A stretch of DNA of 27,678 nt, from contig CAZMXI010000050.1 of the NCBI GenBank assembly GCA_964570205.1, positions 1-27,678 of the forward strand. Direction: 5' to 3'. The stretch comes from CAZMXI01 sp964570205 (GTDB taxonomy: Bacteria; Planctomycetota; Phycisphaerae; Tepidisphaerales; Tepidisphaeraceae). The translations under genes and the position numbers were made by a program. Shown piece after piece: positions 1-7,651 of the stretch (the first letter of the stretch is position 1; every line of letters begins with the position of its first letter). The notes below the pieces were generated by a model, which saw only the letters and a list, made by a program, of their open reading frames with translations, searched no databases and was not told where the DNA came from.

Positions 1-918
1 GCAACTGGCCATGATCCAGCGATACTTCAGACTACTGTTTTGAGACAGAGCCTAGGCGATTTCGTGCTGACCTGGCCGCTCGCGATGGCCCTGTCGCGTC
101 TTCATCCCCAGAGCCGGATCATCTATGTCACGCACAAACAGAAGGGTGAACTGGCCGGCAGGCTACTAGGGGTTGAGTCGGTCGACATCGAGAATGGCTG
201 GCACCACCTGTTCAGCGACTACACCAGACTGCCTGAGCCGGGTCGGCGCCTGCTCGCTTCGTCCCACAGCATCTACAGCTTCATCGCCAACGGGAATGAT
301 GAATGGAGTCGTCAGGCGGTTCTTGCCTCAGGCGAGGCTGATTTGTGCTGTCTGCGACCGACGCCGGAGACGACATTCTCCGCGCACGCGACGGACTATG
401 TGCTGGAACAGCTTGCCGCCAGGCCGGTCCTGGCAGAGGCAATGCGTCAGATGATTGCGTCTGTCCGCAATCGGGGCGTTGGCCGCATTGCCGGCGGCAA
501 TGTGGCCGTGATTCATCCGGGCAGTGGTTCGCCGGCCAAGTGCTGGCCGGTCGATAGCTACCTGACACTGGCACGACGGCTTGCCGGGCGGGGCTCGCCG
601 GTGCGCGTGATCCTGGGCGAGGTGGAATTGGAGCGGTGGGGGGGCGCCTGGGCGGATCGCTTTGCGCAGGTGTGTCAGGTGGCGTGTCCCGCGACCTATC
701 TGCAACTTCTGGACTCGCTTGCAGATGCCCGGCTCTACGTCGGCAACGATAGCGGCCCCAGCCACCTGGCCGGCGTCATCGGGCTGCCGGCGTTCGTGCT
801 GTTTGGCCCCACATCGCCAAATACCTGGCAACCGCTGGGCCCGAGAGTCCGGGTCATGCAGCGGATGCCGATGGAAACGATACCCGTGCACCAGGTCGAG
901 GAGTGGTTGTCCACCTGA
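1..918 (+). CDS. Glycosyltransferase family 9 (heptosyltransferase-like), 5'-truncated
   Basis: GT9 enzymes transfer heptose or a related sugar from a nucleotide donor to a lipid-linked or envelope glycan at the cytoplasmic face of the inner membrane. The visible N-terminus VLRQSLGDFVLTWP matches the first strand and Gly-Asp loop of the family. The C-terminal GT-B half has the hallmark VIHPGSGSPAKCWP and, near the end, VGNDSGPSHLAG followed by FVLFGPTSPNTW, the nucleotide-sugar site. The frame is open back to base 1. A TTG at 40 lies inside the conserved first strand, so it is unlikely to be the true start, and the gene probably begins outside the window. About 305 residues are visible, so little is missing. 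It converges on the isochorismatase-fold gene with only 12 bases between the stop codons. The exact sugar and acceptor cannot be told from sequence. Confidence 0.9.
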   Translation, partial: ATGHDPAILQTTVLRQSLGDFVLTWPLAMALSRLHPQSRIIYVTHKQKGELAGRLLGVESVDIENGWHHLFSDYTRLPEPGRRLLASSHSIYSFIANGNDEWSRQAVLASGEADLCCLRPTPETTFSAHATDYVLEQLAARPVLAEAMRQMIASVRNRGVGRIAGGNVAVIHPGSGSPAKCWPVDSYLTLARRLAGRGSPVRVILGEVELERWGGAWADRFAQVCQVACPATYLQLLDSLADARLYVGNDSGPSHLAGVIGLPAFVLFGPTSPNTWQPLGPRVRVMQRMPMETIPVHQVEEWLST

Positions 919-932
919 ATCGACGCGCGATT
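918..932. terminator. Small inverted repeat between convergent stops
   Basis: AATCG and CGATT arms flank the 5-base spacer ACGCG. The repeat lies exactly between the TGA of the glycosyltransferase and the TAA of the opposing hydrolase gene. The stem is only 5 bp and has no T-run, so a terminator role is weakly supported. Confidence 0.2.
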
Positions 933-1473
933 ACTTGACGATCTTGAGTATGCGCTTGAACTGCTCCGTTCCCGCCTGGCCGAGCAACTCGAAGATAGCG
1001 CTTTCCGTTGTCGTCACCATGGCGCCTGCCTGCCGCATGCGGTCCAACGCAATATCTCGATCCAGCGTCCGACGGGAGCTTACGGCATCAGCGCACACAT
1101 GAACCACGTACGCCAGACGCAGCAGATCGAGCACTGTCTGCTGCACGCACACGTGCGCTTCGATGCCCACCACGATCACCTGTCGCCGTCCAAGGTTCTC
1201 AATGGCCTGCATCACCGGCGCTATGCACGCGCTGAACAGGAGCTTCTCAAACCGAGGCGCATCGCCGCACGCGCTGCGGACAGGACCGCACGTCGGACCG
1301 AGCCCCGCCGGGTATTGCTCGGTGAGGATAACCGGCACATTCAGCACCTGCGCCGCGTCTATCATGCGCCTGGCGGCGGCCTCGCACGCTTGTGCCTCCT
1401 GTATTGACGGTAGCAGCTTCTCCTGAATGTCCACCACCAGCAATGCAGCGCTGCCGGGGTCCAGTCGCGTCAT
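931..1473 (-). CDS. Isochorismatase-family cysteine hydrolase
   Basis: This is a cytosolic hydrolase of the isochorismatase/nicotinamidase superfamily, 180 residues, the usual length for the YcaC-like branch. The catalytic triad is visible: Asp15 in LLVVDIQEK, Lys77 in RFEKLLFSA and Cys109 in VGIEAHVCVQQT. The preceding Ile-Glu-Ala-His arrangement is typical of the cis-peptide loop. I chose the ATG at 1473 because AAAGGA lies about 7 bases upstream and the family homology begins there. An upstream in-frame start at 1500 would add nine charged residues with no family counterpart. It is the last gene of the minus-strand block and is separated from the upstream acetylesterase by a hairpin. The substrate is unknown; family members act on nicotinamide, isochorismate, N-carbamoyl compounds or remain uncharacterised. 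Confidence 0.9.
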   Translation of the reverse strand: MTRLDPGSAALLVVDIQEKLLPSIQEAQACEAAARRMIDAAQVLNVPVILTEQYPAGLGPTCGPVRSACGDAPRFEKLLFSACIAPVMQAIENLGRRQVIVVGIEAHVCVQQTVLDLLRLAYVVHVCADAVSSRRTLDRDIALDRMRQAGAMVTTTESAIFELLGQAGTEQFKRILKIVK

Positions 1474-1509
1474 GTGTCGTTCCTTTCTGCGGCGGATCAC
1501 AACCCGGCC

Positions 1510-1545
1510 CTGCGGACCCCGCCTAAGGCCAAGCGGGATCCGCAG
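1510..1545 (-). terminator. Hairpin downstream of sialate O-acetylesterase gene
   Basis: The arms CTGCGGACCCCGC (1510-1522) and GCGGGATCCGCAG (1533-1545) pair over 13 bp with one mismatch around a 10-base loop. It starts about 55 bases past the stop of the minus-strand acetylesterase gene. It is a strong RNA hairpin but is not followed by a clear U-run, so it could be a terminator or an RNA-stabilising 3' structure. Confidence 0.5.
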
Positions 1546-1600
1546 AGGTCGGATTCAAAGATTCCAATCCCATCGCTTCAGCAGGCGCCGCTCCGGCAAG

Positions 1601-3124
1601 CTACTGCTTAGGCCAATCGTCTGTTCGGAATGGAATCGCCGGCAGCCCTTGTTTGTTGTAGAGCGTCGCCTCTGGGTTGTCGCCCCAGGCATACCTCACC
1701 GCCATGGGCCTGGGAACGCTTGGGCTCGACACAATCACCAGATCGCCCTCGATCTTCGCATCCGCCCAGACGAACTTCCGGTCTTCGCCTGCGATCGCGA
1801 ATCCTCTGAGCTGGTCGCCCTTGGCCATCAGCCCGGTGCCTTTGTGCTCGAACTCCAACCTCGCCTGGTCATCGGTCACTTTCATGGCCTTGAACTTCGG
1901 CCCGGAATAGACCACCGCCCGGTTGTACTCCTGCGACAGCGCCGCCAGGGCCAGCCGCTTGCCCACATCCAGCTTGTTGCGCGGATGGATGTCATTGGCC
2001 ACGCCGATGTCAATCGTCACCGCAAGCCCCGCGCCCTTCACCCGCTCGGCTGTCTTCGTCTGTGCCTCGCGAAGCCGAGCCCAGTTGGTGTCGCTCGGCA
2101 CGTCGGATCGAGCCATGTAGTTGGCCAACTGCACGATAAGAAACGCGAAATCCTGGCCGAAGGCGTCCCGCCAGCTCTCGATCATTCCGGGAAGCAGCTT
2201 CGCATAATCATCGTATGCTGCGGCATTCGATTCGCCCTGATACCAGATTGCCCCGGCCACCTTGAACGGCGCCAGTCCCGCAACCATGCCGTTGTAAAGC
2301 GAAGTCGGCGCCCACGGCGACCGCGGCGCGGTCGTCGGCCGCGGTTTGTTCTCCCGCTTGGCCTGCGCCACCGCCTCGCGGTGTTTGGCCAGAGCCGCCT
2401 CATAGGCGGCCACCTGCTTCAAGTGCTTCTCGAAGACTTCCCCATAGCCCAGCTTCTCGAGTGCCTCGCGGTCCATCCACACCTCGACCGGCGAGCCGCC
2501 CCAGGACGTGTGGATCAGGCCCACCGGCACTTTCAGTTTGTCTCGCAGTTCCCGCCCGAAATAGAAGCCCACCGCCGAGAAGGATGTCGCCGTCTCGGGG
2601 CCGCTCACCGTCCACTGCCCGATCACGTCCGCCTGGGGCTTGTCGGCGGGTCGCTTCTTCACCGTGAACAAACGGAGGTTCGGATCGAACGCGTTCTTTG
2701 TCGCTTCCTCGCCTCCGTCGCTCCTGCCCAGCGACCATTCCATGTTCGATTGCCCGCTGCAAATCCAGATCTCGCCGATCATGATGTTGCCGTACTTCGC
2801 GGTCGCCGTGTTGTCGGAAACCGTCAGCTCATGCGGGCCTCCGTAGAGGAACTCGCCGAGCCGCGCCTCGAATCGGCCGTCTTTCCCGGCCCTGGTGGTC
2901 GCCACTTTCGTGCCCAGCGCCACCGTCACCTTGTTCCCCGGCCGGGTCCAGCCCCAGACCACCACAGGTTTGCCGTGCTGGAGCACCATGTCATTGCCGA
3001 AGATCGATGGCAGCGACAGGCGTTCAACCGGCAGCGTCGTCGGCCGCTGTGCCGTTGATTTACTCTTGCATCCGACCAGTCCCAGAATCACCAGCCCCAA
3101 CAGGAACAATCTGAAGTGCTTCAT
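1601..3124 (-). CDS. Sialate O-acetylesterase family lipoprotein (SASA)
   Basis: This predicted exported esterase removes O-acetyl groups from sugars; in environmental planctomycetes such enzymes are thought to deacetylate plant or algal polysaccharides, not only sialic acid. The 507-residue product starts with a lipoprotein signal (hydrophobic stretch, then LGLVGC, Cys19). A beta-rich segment follows at about residues 35-110. The SGNH-type catalytic block comes next: ICSGQSNMEW (nucleophile Ser126), then WYQGESNA in the middle and DIHPRNK toward the C-terminus, supplying the Asp/His pair. The start at 3124 has a strong GGAAGGAG site directly upstream. A longer frame starting at 3253 would read through the hairpin at 3203-3250 and add 43 unrelated residues, so I rejected it. 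The neighbouring DUF1080 and oxidoreductase genes on the same strand fit a carbohydrate-catabolic role. Confidence 0.92.
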   Translation of the reverse strand: MKHFRLFLLGLVILGLVGCKSKSTAQRPTTLPVERLSLPSIFGNDMVLQHGKPVVVWGWTRPGNKVTVALGTKVATTRAGKDGRFEARLGEFLYGGPHELTVSDNTATAKYGNIMIGEIWICSGQSNMEWSLGRSDGGEEATKNAFDPNLRLFTVKKRPADKPQADVIGQWTVSGPETATSFSAVGFYFGRELRDKLKVPVGLIHTSWGGSPVEVWMDREALEKLGYGEVFEKHLKQVAAYEAALAKHREAVAQAKRENKPRPTTAPRSPWAPTSLYNGMVAGLAPFKVAGAIWYQGESNAAAYDDYAKLLPGMIESWRDAFGQDFAFLIVQLANYMARSDVPSDTNWARLREAQTKTAERVKGAGLAVTIDIGVANDIHPRNKLDVGKRLALAALSQEYNRAVVYSGPKFKAMKVTDDQARLEFEHKGTGLMAKGDQLRGFAIAGEDRKFVWADAKIEGDLVIVSSPSVPRPMAVRYAWGDNPEATLYNKQGLPAIPFRTDDWPKQ

Positions 3125-3202
3125 GGTCTCCTTCCGATCATGTGTTGGGGACACTATACCCAAAAACCGGCCGCGTTCACGCGGCCTCCACGTTGCATCA
3201 AC

Positions 3203-3250
3203 GCGAACAGCGCCGGCTCCCGCACTGGGGCGGAGGCCGGCGCTGTTCGC
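3203..3250 (-). terminator. Long GC-rich hairpin between DUF1080 and SASA genes
   Basis: A 14-bp perfect inverted repeat pairs GCGAACAGCGCCGG (3203-3216) with CCGGCGCTGTTCGC (3237-3250). A further 4 bp can form past a one-base bulge. It lies 20 bases downstream of the DUF1080 stop on the minus strand, which suits a terminator or attenuating 3' structure. No U-run follows, so rho-independent termination is not certain. Confidence 0.55.
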
Positions 3251-3269
3251 CACACACGACAGCCGCCAG

Positions 3270-3848
3270 TTACTGGTTCAATTCCTCAATGCGAATATTG
3301 CGGTAAAGGAACTGCCCGCCGCCGGGAACCTCGGCCTGGATCGAAATGAACCCTTCGGGGTCCTTGATGCCGTCCGCCTTCCACGCAGGCTGGCCGTTGA
3401 TCTCCAACTCGGCCTTCGTGCCCACGACCGTGAGCTTGAACTTGTTCCACTCGCCGGCCTTGATCAGGCCCTTGCTGCGGGCATCCTTCAATTCCTGGAT
3501 GTTCCCCTCATCGCCCTTGCGCAGGTTCACCTGCCACACGCGCGGCCAGGGAAAGCTGCCCGCGGGGTCCTTGCAGCGGATATAGATACCCGAATCCCAG
3601 TTGTCCGGCTTCAGGGCCTTCCACTCCAGATCGAGCACGAAATCCTTGAACGCCTTTTCCGGCCGGACGACGCCGTTGCCGCTCTTGAGCAGCATCGCGC
3701 CATCCCTTGCCTCCACTTCGCAGTTGATGATCTTCCAGCCTTTGAGGGTCTTGCCATCGAACAGCTCGACGGCCTTGCCCTTCTCATCGGCGGCGATGGC
3801 GAAACCGGACAGCAGGCATACGGCGGCAGCCATGGTGAACCAACGCAT
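3270..3848 (-). CDS. DUF1080 (3-keto-disaccharide hydrolase domain) secreted protein
   Basis: DUF1080 proteins have a concanavalin-like jelly-roll fold. Family annotation now calls them 3-keto-disaccharide or 3-keto-glucoside hydrolases, acting outside the cytoplasm. The 192-residue product has a signal peptide (MRWFTMAAAVCLLSGFAIA, cut before ADEKG). A single domain follows with the family landmarks VELFDGKTLKGWK near its start, WDSGIYIRCKDP in the middle and GFISIQAEV with FLYRNIRIEEL at the end. I chose ATG 3848 because AGGAG sits nine bases upstream; the TTG at 3857 abuts that site and is too close. It is expressed away from the LigD-N-like gene and followed by a strong hairpin. The aldo/keto reductase two genes upstream could act on related sugars, but that link is inference. 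Confidence 0.9.
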   Translation of the reverse strand: MRWFTMAAAVCLLSGFAIAADEKGKAVELFDGKTLKGWKIINCEVEARDGAMLLKSGNGVVRPEKAFKDFVLDLEWKALKPDNWDSGIYIRCKDPAGSFPWPRVWQVNLRKGDEGNIQELKDARSKGLIKAGEWNKFKLTVVGTKAELEINGQPAWKADGIKDPEGFISIQAEVPGGGQFLYRNIRIEELNQ

Positions 3849-3935
3849 AAGTGTCAACTCCTGTAAAATGGACCGCTTCAGGTCCGCCGGATTGTAAGAG
3901 CGGCCCGAGCACAGCGAAAGGGGGCGATGGAGGAG

Positions 3936-4277
3936 TCAGTGGCGAATCGCTTGTGCGGAGTGCTTGCTGTCGCGGAAGAGGCGCAGGATGCAACCATCCT
4001 CCAACTCGACGATGAGCAGGGCCGGGTGGTCCTCACGCAGGGTGTGGTGGCCGGATGCGACACGCCGCACGGTTCCGCGGCCGTTGGACACCGGACCCTC
4101 GTAATCAAGATAGACGGGGCGATGATCCGGCAGGCTTGTCAACGGAGTGCCATTTTCCAGGGGCCACACCGGCGAGCGCCATGTGGCCAGCGCCGAGCCC
4201 GGCGAGGTCTCGAAGAGCAGGTCATAATGATCCGCCCCGTGGCCGGTGTGCAGCAGGATGGCATAGCGGAGCGTCAT
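3936..4277 (-). CDS. Small stand-alone LigD-N-like (3'-phosphoesterase fold) protein
   Basis: This 113-residue protein resembles the N-terminal 3'-phosphoesterase domain of bacterial LigD (DNA end-joining ligase), but here it stands alone. Recognisable elements are GADHYDLLFE (His17 and Asp19, as in the HYDLRLE motif of LigD), the tryptophan strand LATWRSP, then LPDHRPVYLDYEGPVS (His52, Tyr56) and GRGTV. The family's Arg after the HYD motif is a Leu here (Leu21), and the His expected six residues before His17 is shifted, so activity is doubtful. Comparable mini-proteins are common in planctomycetes, from memory. No ligase or Ku gene is nearby. The start at 4277 follows AGGAAGG by about a dozen bases. 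It lies 36 bases downstream of the aldo/keto reductase and may be cotranscribed with it. Confidence 0.7.
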   Translation of the reverse strand: MTLRYAILLHTGHGADHYDLLFETSPGSALATWRSPVWPLENGTPLTSLPDHRPVYLDYEGPVSNGRGTVRRVASGHHTLREDHPALLIVELEDGCILRLFRDSKHSAQAIRH

Positions 4278-4313
4278 AGCGTAGCGCCTTCCTGGATGAG
4301 CACCATGCGATCG

Positions 4314-5381
4314 TTACGCGATCATAATCGGCGGCGCTACATACGTGGAGCGCACCCGGCCGGCCGGCTCCGTGCTGCTCTTGAGATCGCACGGATGGGC
4401 TTCCGGCCCCAGGTTCCAGTCGCTGGCGTATCCTTCGGCCAGTTCGCGCATTTCCTGGGGCGTCAGCGGCTGCTTATTGACCGAATCGACCGCCTCCCGA
4501 ATCTCCTCCTCGTTGAGGAGTGTTGCGGTAATGCTCGTGAGCGCGGGATCCATCAGCAACCATTTGCATGCGAGCTGGTGGACCGTCATCTCGTGCGCAT
4601 CAGCGTATTTGCGCACCATCTCCAGCTTCTTCAGACCGTAGACCTTCCACGCCTGGTCGCGGAACTTGCGGTGGTCGTCCGGGCCGATGGCGTCGCTGAG
4701 CTTCATCTTGCCCTTAAGGATGCCCGAATTGTCATGCACGCGCGCCATGACGCCGGCCTTGTACGCGCGGGCCACATCGCAGAACTCGCGTCCCGGGTTC
4801 TGCTCGAGAAGGTTGTAAACCGTCTGCACCGCCTTGGCCCCGTGGTCGATCATCGCAGTGAAGCCCTCCTCGCGCCAGCCGATCGCGGGCCCGAGCGATA
4901 CGCCCCAAACGCGAATCTTGCCCTCATCCTTCACCGCCTCCAGTTCCGCGAACAGGTCATCGCGGTACTGCGGCAGCTTGATGTTGTGCGCCATGTAGAG
5001 GTCAATGCAGTCGACGCCCAGCCGCCTGAGCGACCGTTCCAGCGATCGTCGCATGAACTGGGGCGAAAAGTCCTGCCTGCGCTCACGATGCGAGCCGGCC
5101 TCGCCCGGATCGCTGTAGAAGTCGTAGCCGAACTTCGAGCCGATTTCGACCGAGTCGCGCCGGACCGTCTTGAGAAACTCGCCGAAGACGGCCTCGGCCC
5201 GGCCGTTGCCGTACGCGTCGCCGTTGTCGAAGAAACTGATCCCGCAGTCGTGCGCATACTTCATCAGGCGGATGCCGTCTTCATCGGAGTAATGGCCCCA
5301 CCAGTCCACGCCCACGATCCAGCAGCCGAAAGCGATGGCCGAAACTTCCAGGTCGGTGTTTCCGAAGCGGCGACGTTCCAT
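4314..5381 (-). CDS. Aldo/keto reductase
   Basis: This is a cytosolic NAD(P)H-dependent oxidoreductase with a TIM-barrel fold, 355 residues. The AKR catalytic tetrad is visible: Asp52 and Tyr57 in FFDNGDAYG, Lys83 in IGSKFGYD and His132 in LYMAHNIK. The N-terminal RRRFGNTDLEVSAIAFG is the typical first strand. Overall it resembles the YajO/potassium-channel-beta-like branch, often found in sugar-catabolic loci of planctomycetes. The start has GAGAGGAACC upstream of ATG 5381. A terminator for the upstream PpiD-like gene lies between, so this gene probably has its own promoter in 5382-5516, where I see no clear consensus. The substrate is unknown; a keto-sugar or sugar alcohol is plausible from the neighbouring DUF1080 and esterase genes. 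Confidence 0.92.
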   Translation of the reverse strand: MERRRFGNTDLEVSAIAFGCWIVGVDWWGHYSDEDGIRLMKYAHDCGISFFDNGDAYGNGRAEAVFGEFLKTVRRDSVEIGSKFGYDFYSDPGEAGSHRERRQDFSPQFMRRSLERSLRRLGVDCIDLYMAHNIKLPQYRDDLFAELEAVKDEGKIRVWGVSLGPAIGWREEGFTAMIDHGAKAVQTVYNLLEQNPGREFCDVARAYKAGVMARVHDNSGILKGKMKLSDAIGPDDHRKFRDQAWKVYGLKKLEMVRKYADAHEMTVHQLACKWLLMDPALTSITATLLNEEEIREAVDSVNKQPLTPQEMRELAEGYASDWNLGPEAHPCDLKSSTEPAGRVRSTYVAPPIMIA

Positions 5382-5516
5382 ATCGGTGGTTCCTCTCGCA
5401 GGTCCCGTTTCAGATAACGATAGTCACAGAGATGGAGTTTTGTCAGGTGCAACTTGGCCACAATCAAGCATTTTTCGCCGCGGGAATATCCTGTCACGGA
5501 CGGATCAATGGGTGAC

Positions 5517-5560
5517 GGAAAACGTTCAGCCGCTCGCGGCAGGTTCCGCAAGCGGCTGAA
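5517..5560 (-). terminator. Rho-independent terminator of the PpiD-like gene
   Basis: Arms TTCAGCCGCT (5525-5534) and AGCGGCTGAA (5551-5560) plus inner GCGG/CCGC form a roughly 15-bp stem with one mismatch and a 6-base loop. Read on the minus strand, the stem is followed by CGTTTTCC, a short U-run. It begins 33 bases after the stop of the PpiD-like gene, as expected for its terminator. Confidence 0.75.
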
Positions 5561-5592
5561 TGATTCGCATACATGGGCTTGCCGATGCTCCA

Positions 5593-7503
5593 TCACGCGG
5601 ATTCGTCGTCCGCGCGCGTGCCGGCGGGCGGTCGGAATTGCATTCGTTCCCGAATCGCCTTCGGGTTGAACCAGTCCGCGGCCAGTTCGCGGACGATCTG
5701 CTGCTTGAGACGCAGTTCCACGAGCAGCCTTCCCTCCAGCATCAGCGAGTCGTGTTCGATCAGGGGTTTGGCGTCCAGAAGCTGCGCCACGACCACTCGG
5801 TCCGATCTATGCAGCTCGATCAAGCCGACGGGATGCGCGTTCCCGGTGCTCAGTCGGGTCCGAAGCAGTTCGAAGGCGCCCTCGACGAACTTCGGCATCG
5901 ACTCCTCGTCGATCTTGTAACTCGCCAGTGTTCGCGGTCTTCCCGTCATGGGGTCGAACAACGACTGCGTGAATGACTCGGTCGCGATCACGGGGCGCGT
6001 GGTCGGCCCGACGGTGGCCGCTTGGTCCAGGCTGGCGCGTTGGGCCTCCTGGAGGAACTTCTTGGCCGCTTCCAGGGCGAGCTTCATGGCCTGCTCAGTC
6101 TTGTAGTCCCGGATGAGCTCATCCTTCACCTCGGCAAGGGTGGCGGGATCGTGGGCTTTGTCGGCCGCGACCACCCGGAAAACATACAGGTTGCCCTTGT
6201 CATCCTTCAGGATCGGCGAGGGCTGATAAAGTGCCATCGTCTGCACCTGCTGCTGCGAGTATTCGCGGCGCTGGGCCGCGGTCAGAAGCGGCTCGGCCAG
6301 GCCGATGGCGTAGGCGGCAAAGCCCGCCTGCCCACGGCTTGCCTTTCCGATGCCCGGCAGTTGCTGAAGCTGGCGCGGCCCGAAAAGCCGACCTGGCGCT
6401 GCCGCCTGCGGCAGGACGCCCCTGGCTTCGCTGCTGCTGGCCACGCGATCGGCCACCTTCTTCAAATAATCGTCACTCGCGTACGGCACGCCGACCGACG
6501 TCGGAGGGGCGTTGTCCCCGGTGGGGATTCCGCCCATGGCTTTCACAACCTGGCTGAATGCCGGCCAATCCACCAGAAATGCCTTGTTGACCTGGTCGGC
6601 GATCAATGCGGTGCGTTCCGCGGCCAGAGTATCCCTGATCTCCTCCGCCACTTCGCGCCACGGCTTGTAAACGGGCTGGGTCGACGGCTGTGTCGCGGGC
6701 GCCGCCGCCAGATCCGCCGGCTGCGTGGATGGCTGCGTGCTGGGCTGTGTTTCGGGGTACTTGAACTGCTCCCGATTCTGCTTCCAGTAGGCGTAGATAT
6801 CCTCGTCCGTGATCGTGTGTTTTACGGCATCCTGCGGCACCCACAGGTACTCGACCTTGACCCGGTCGGGATAGCGATAGCCTACGCCATCTTCGCTGCT
6901 GTCTGGAAGCCTGCTCTTGTGCTCGTTGAAGAATGCCTCGAGTTGCTCTGGCGTCGGCTCCGTCGTGACGCGGTCCTTGAAGTCATCGGCCTTGAATTCC
7001 ACCAGCTTCAGCGAGACCTGCTCGCGGTCCATGGCCAGGGCATGCAGGATTTGCGGCTGATTGAACTTCATGGCGCCGGCGATGCGCGTGAATGCCTCGA
7101 TGACCGTGGCGAAGTCGGCGATGGCCAGTTCACGAACCTCCTGGGGCACCGGCGCCTGCGCGGTCTGCTGCATCAGGAAGTCAACGTACTCCGACTGGGG
7201 CTGCACGCCCATCTTCCTGGCCTCGCGCAGCAGCAGCAGGAAGCTCAGCCCGTCCAGGCGGGCCGTCTGAACGCCGAGCATCTGTTGCGGCAGGCCCATC
7301 CGCTGCAGCGCCTCCCATTTGGCGATGGCGTTGTTGAGGTCGATGGCGTCGATCGCCTCGTCGCCGATATACCCGGATGTCACGTCCCCTCGCCCGAGGC
7401 TGTTTTTCGACACCGTCGGCACGATGAACGCGATCATCAGGAACACGCCGAAGACCGCCAGGAGCTTCTTGTTGTTCTTACGCAGCCATTCCATCAAATG
7501 CAT
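5593..7503 (-). CDS. SurA/PpiD-like membrane-anchored periplasmic chaperone
   Basis: This 636-residue protein resembles PpiD, an inner-membrane-anchored folding factor for exported proteins. A short cytoplasmic N-terminus (WLRKNNKKLL) leads into one transmembrane helix (about residues 13-30). A SurA_N-type helical region follows (about 40-175). A parvulin-like region with YPDRVKVEYLWV comes next, interrupted by a low-complexity TQPS-rich stretch near residues 250-275. The C-terminal part has the strand YVFRVVAADKAHDPATLAEV and a helical tail. No intact parvulin active site is evident, as in the catalytically weak E. coli PpiD, so a chaperone role is more likely than isomerase. The start is uncertain between ATG 7503 and ATG 7494; neither has a strong ribosome site. 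A good terminator follows. Confidence 0.8.
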   Translation of the reverse strand: MHLMEWLRKNNKKLLAVFGVFLMIAFIVPTVSKNSLGRGDVTSGYIGDEAIDAIDLNNAIAKWEALQRMGLPQQMLGVQTARLDGLSFLLLLREARKMGVQPQSEYVDFLMQQTAQAPVPQEVRELAIADFATVIEAFTRIAGAMKFNQPQILHALAMDREQVSLKLVEFKADDFKDRVTTEPTPEQLEAFFNEHKSRLPDSSEDGVGYRYPDRVKVEYLWVPQDAVKHTITDEDIYAYWKQNREQFKYPETQPSTQPSTQPADLAAAPATQPSTQPVYKPWREVAEEIRDTLAAERTALIADQVNKAFLVDWPAFSQVVKAMGGIPTGDNAPPTSVGVPYASDDYLKKVADRVASSSEARGVLPQAAAPGRLFGPRQLQQLPGIGKASRGQAGFAAYAIGLAEPLLTAAQRREYSQQQVQTMALYQPSPILKDDKGNLYVFRVVAADKAHDPATLAEVKDELIRDYKTEQAMKLALEAAKKFLQEAQRASLDQAATVGPTTRPVIATESFTQSLFDPMTGRPRTLASYKIDEESMPKFVEGAFELLRTRLSTGNAHPVGLIELHRSDRVVVAQLLDAKPLIEHDSLMLEGRLLVELRLKQQIVRELAADWFNPKAIRERMQFRPPAGTRADDESA

Positions 7504-7651
7504 CTTGCACGCTCTTGTTGATTGTGGGTCGAAACTATACAGCGATACGCCGCCGCCACAAGCCCATGCGCCATCGATCGCTCAGACGCCGCCGGCTCGC
7601 GCCGGTTCGCTCTCGGATCGACGTCCCGCGCGCGAACTCACCACATCGGCG

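Noticed and set aside
1427..3058. Long plus-strand open frame opposite the acetylesterase gene
   Set aside because: Its translation is rich in Arg, His and Pro with no recognisable domain, as expected from the antisense of a GC-rich gene. The minus-strand product has clear lipoprotein and esterase motifs.
3125..3253. N-terminal extension of the acetylesterase to a start at 3253
   Set aside because: It would place 43 residues before a clear lipoprotein signal and translate a strong hairpin; the GGAAGGAG site supports 3124.
3927..5417. Long plus-strand frame across the LigD-N-like and aldo/keto reductase genes
   Set aside because: Antisense shadow: it spans two convincing minus-strand genes and their gap, and shows no family motif.
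6022..7521. Plus-strand frame of about 500 codons opposite the PpiD-like gene
   Set aside because: Low-complexity Arg/Leu/His composition and no start signal; the minus strand has a membrane anchor and family features.
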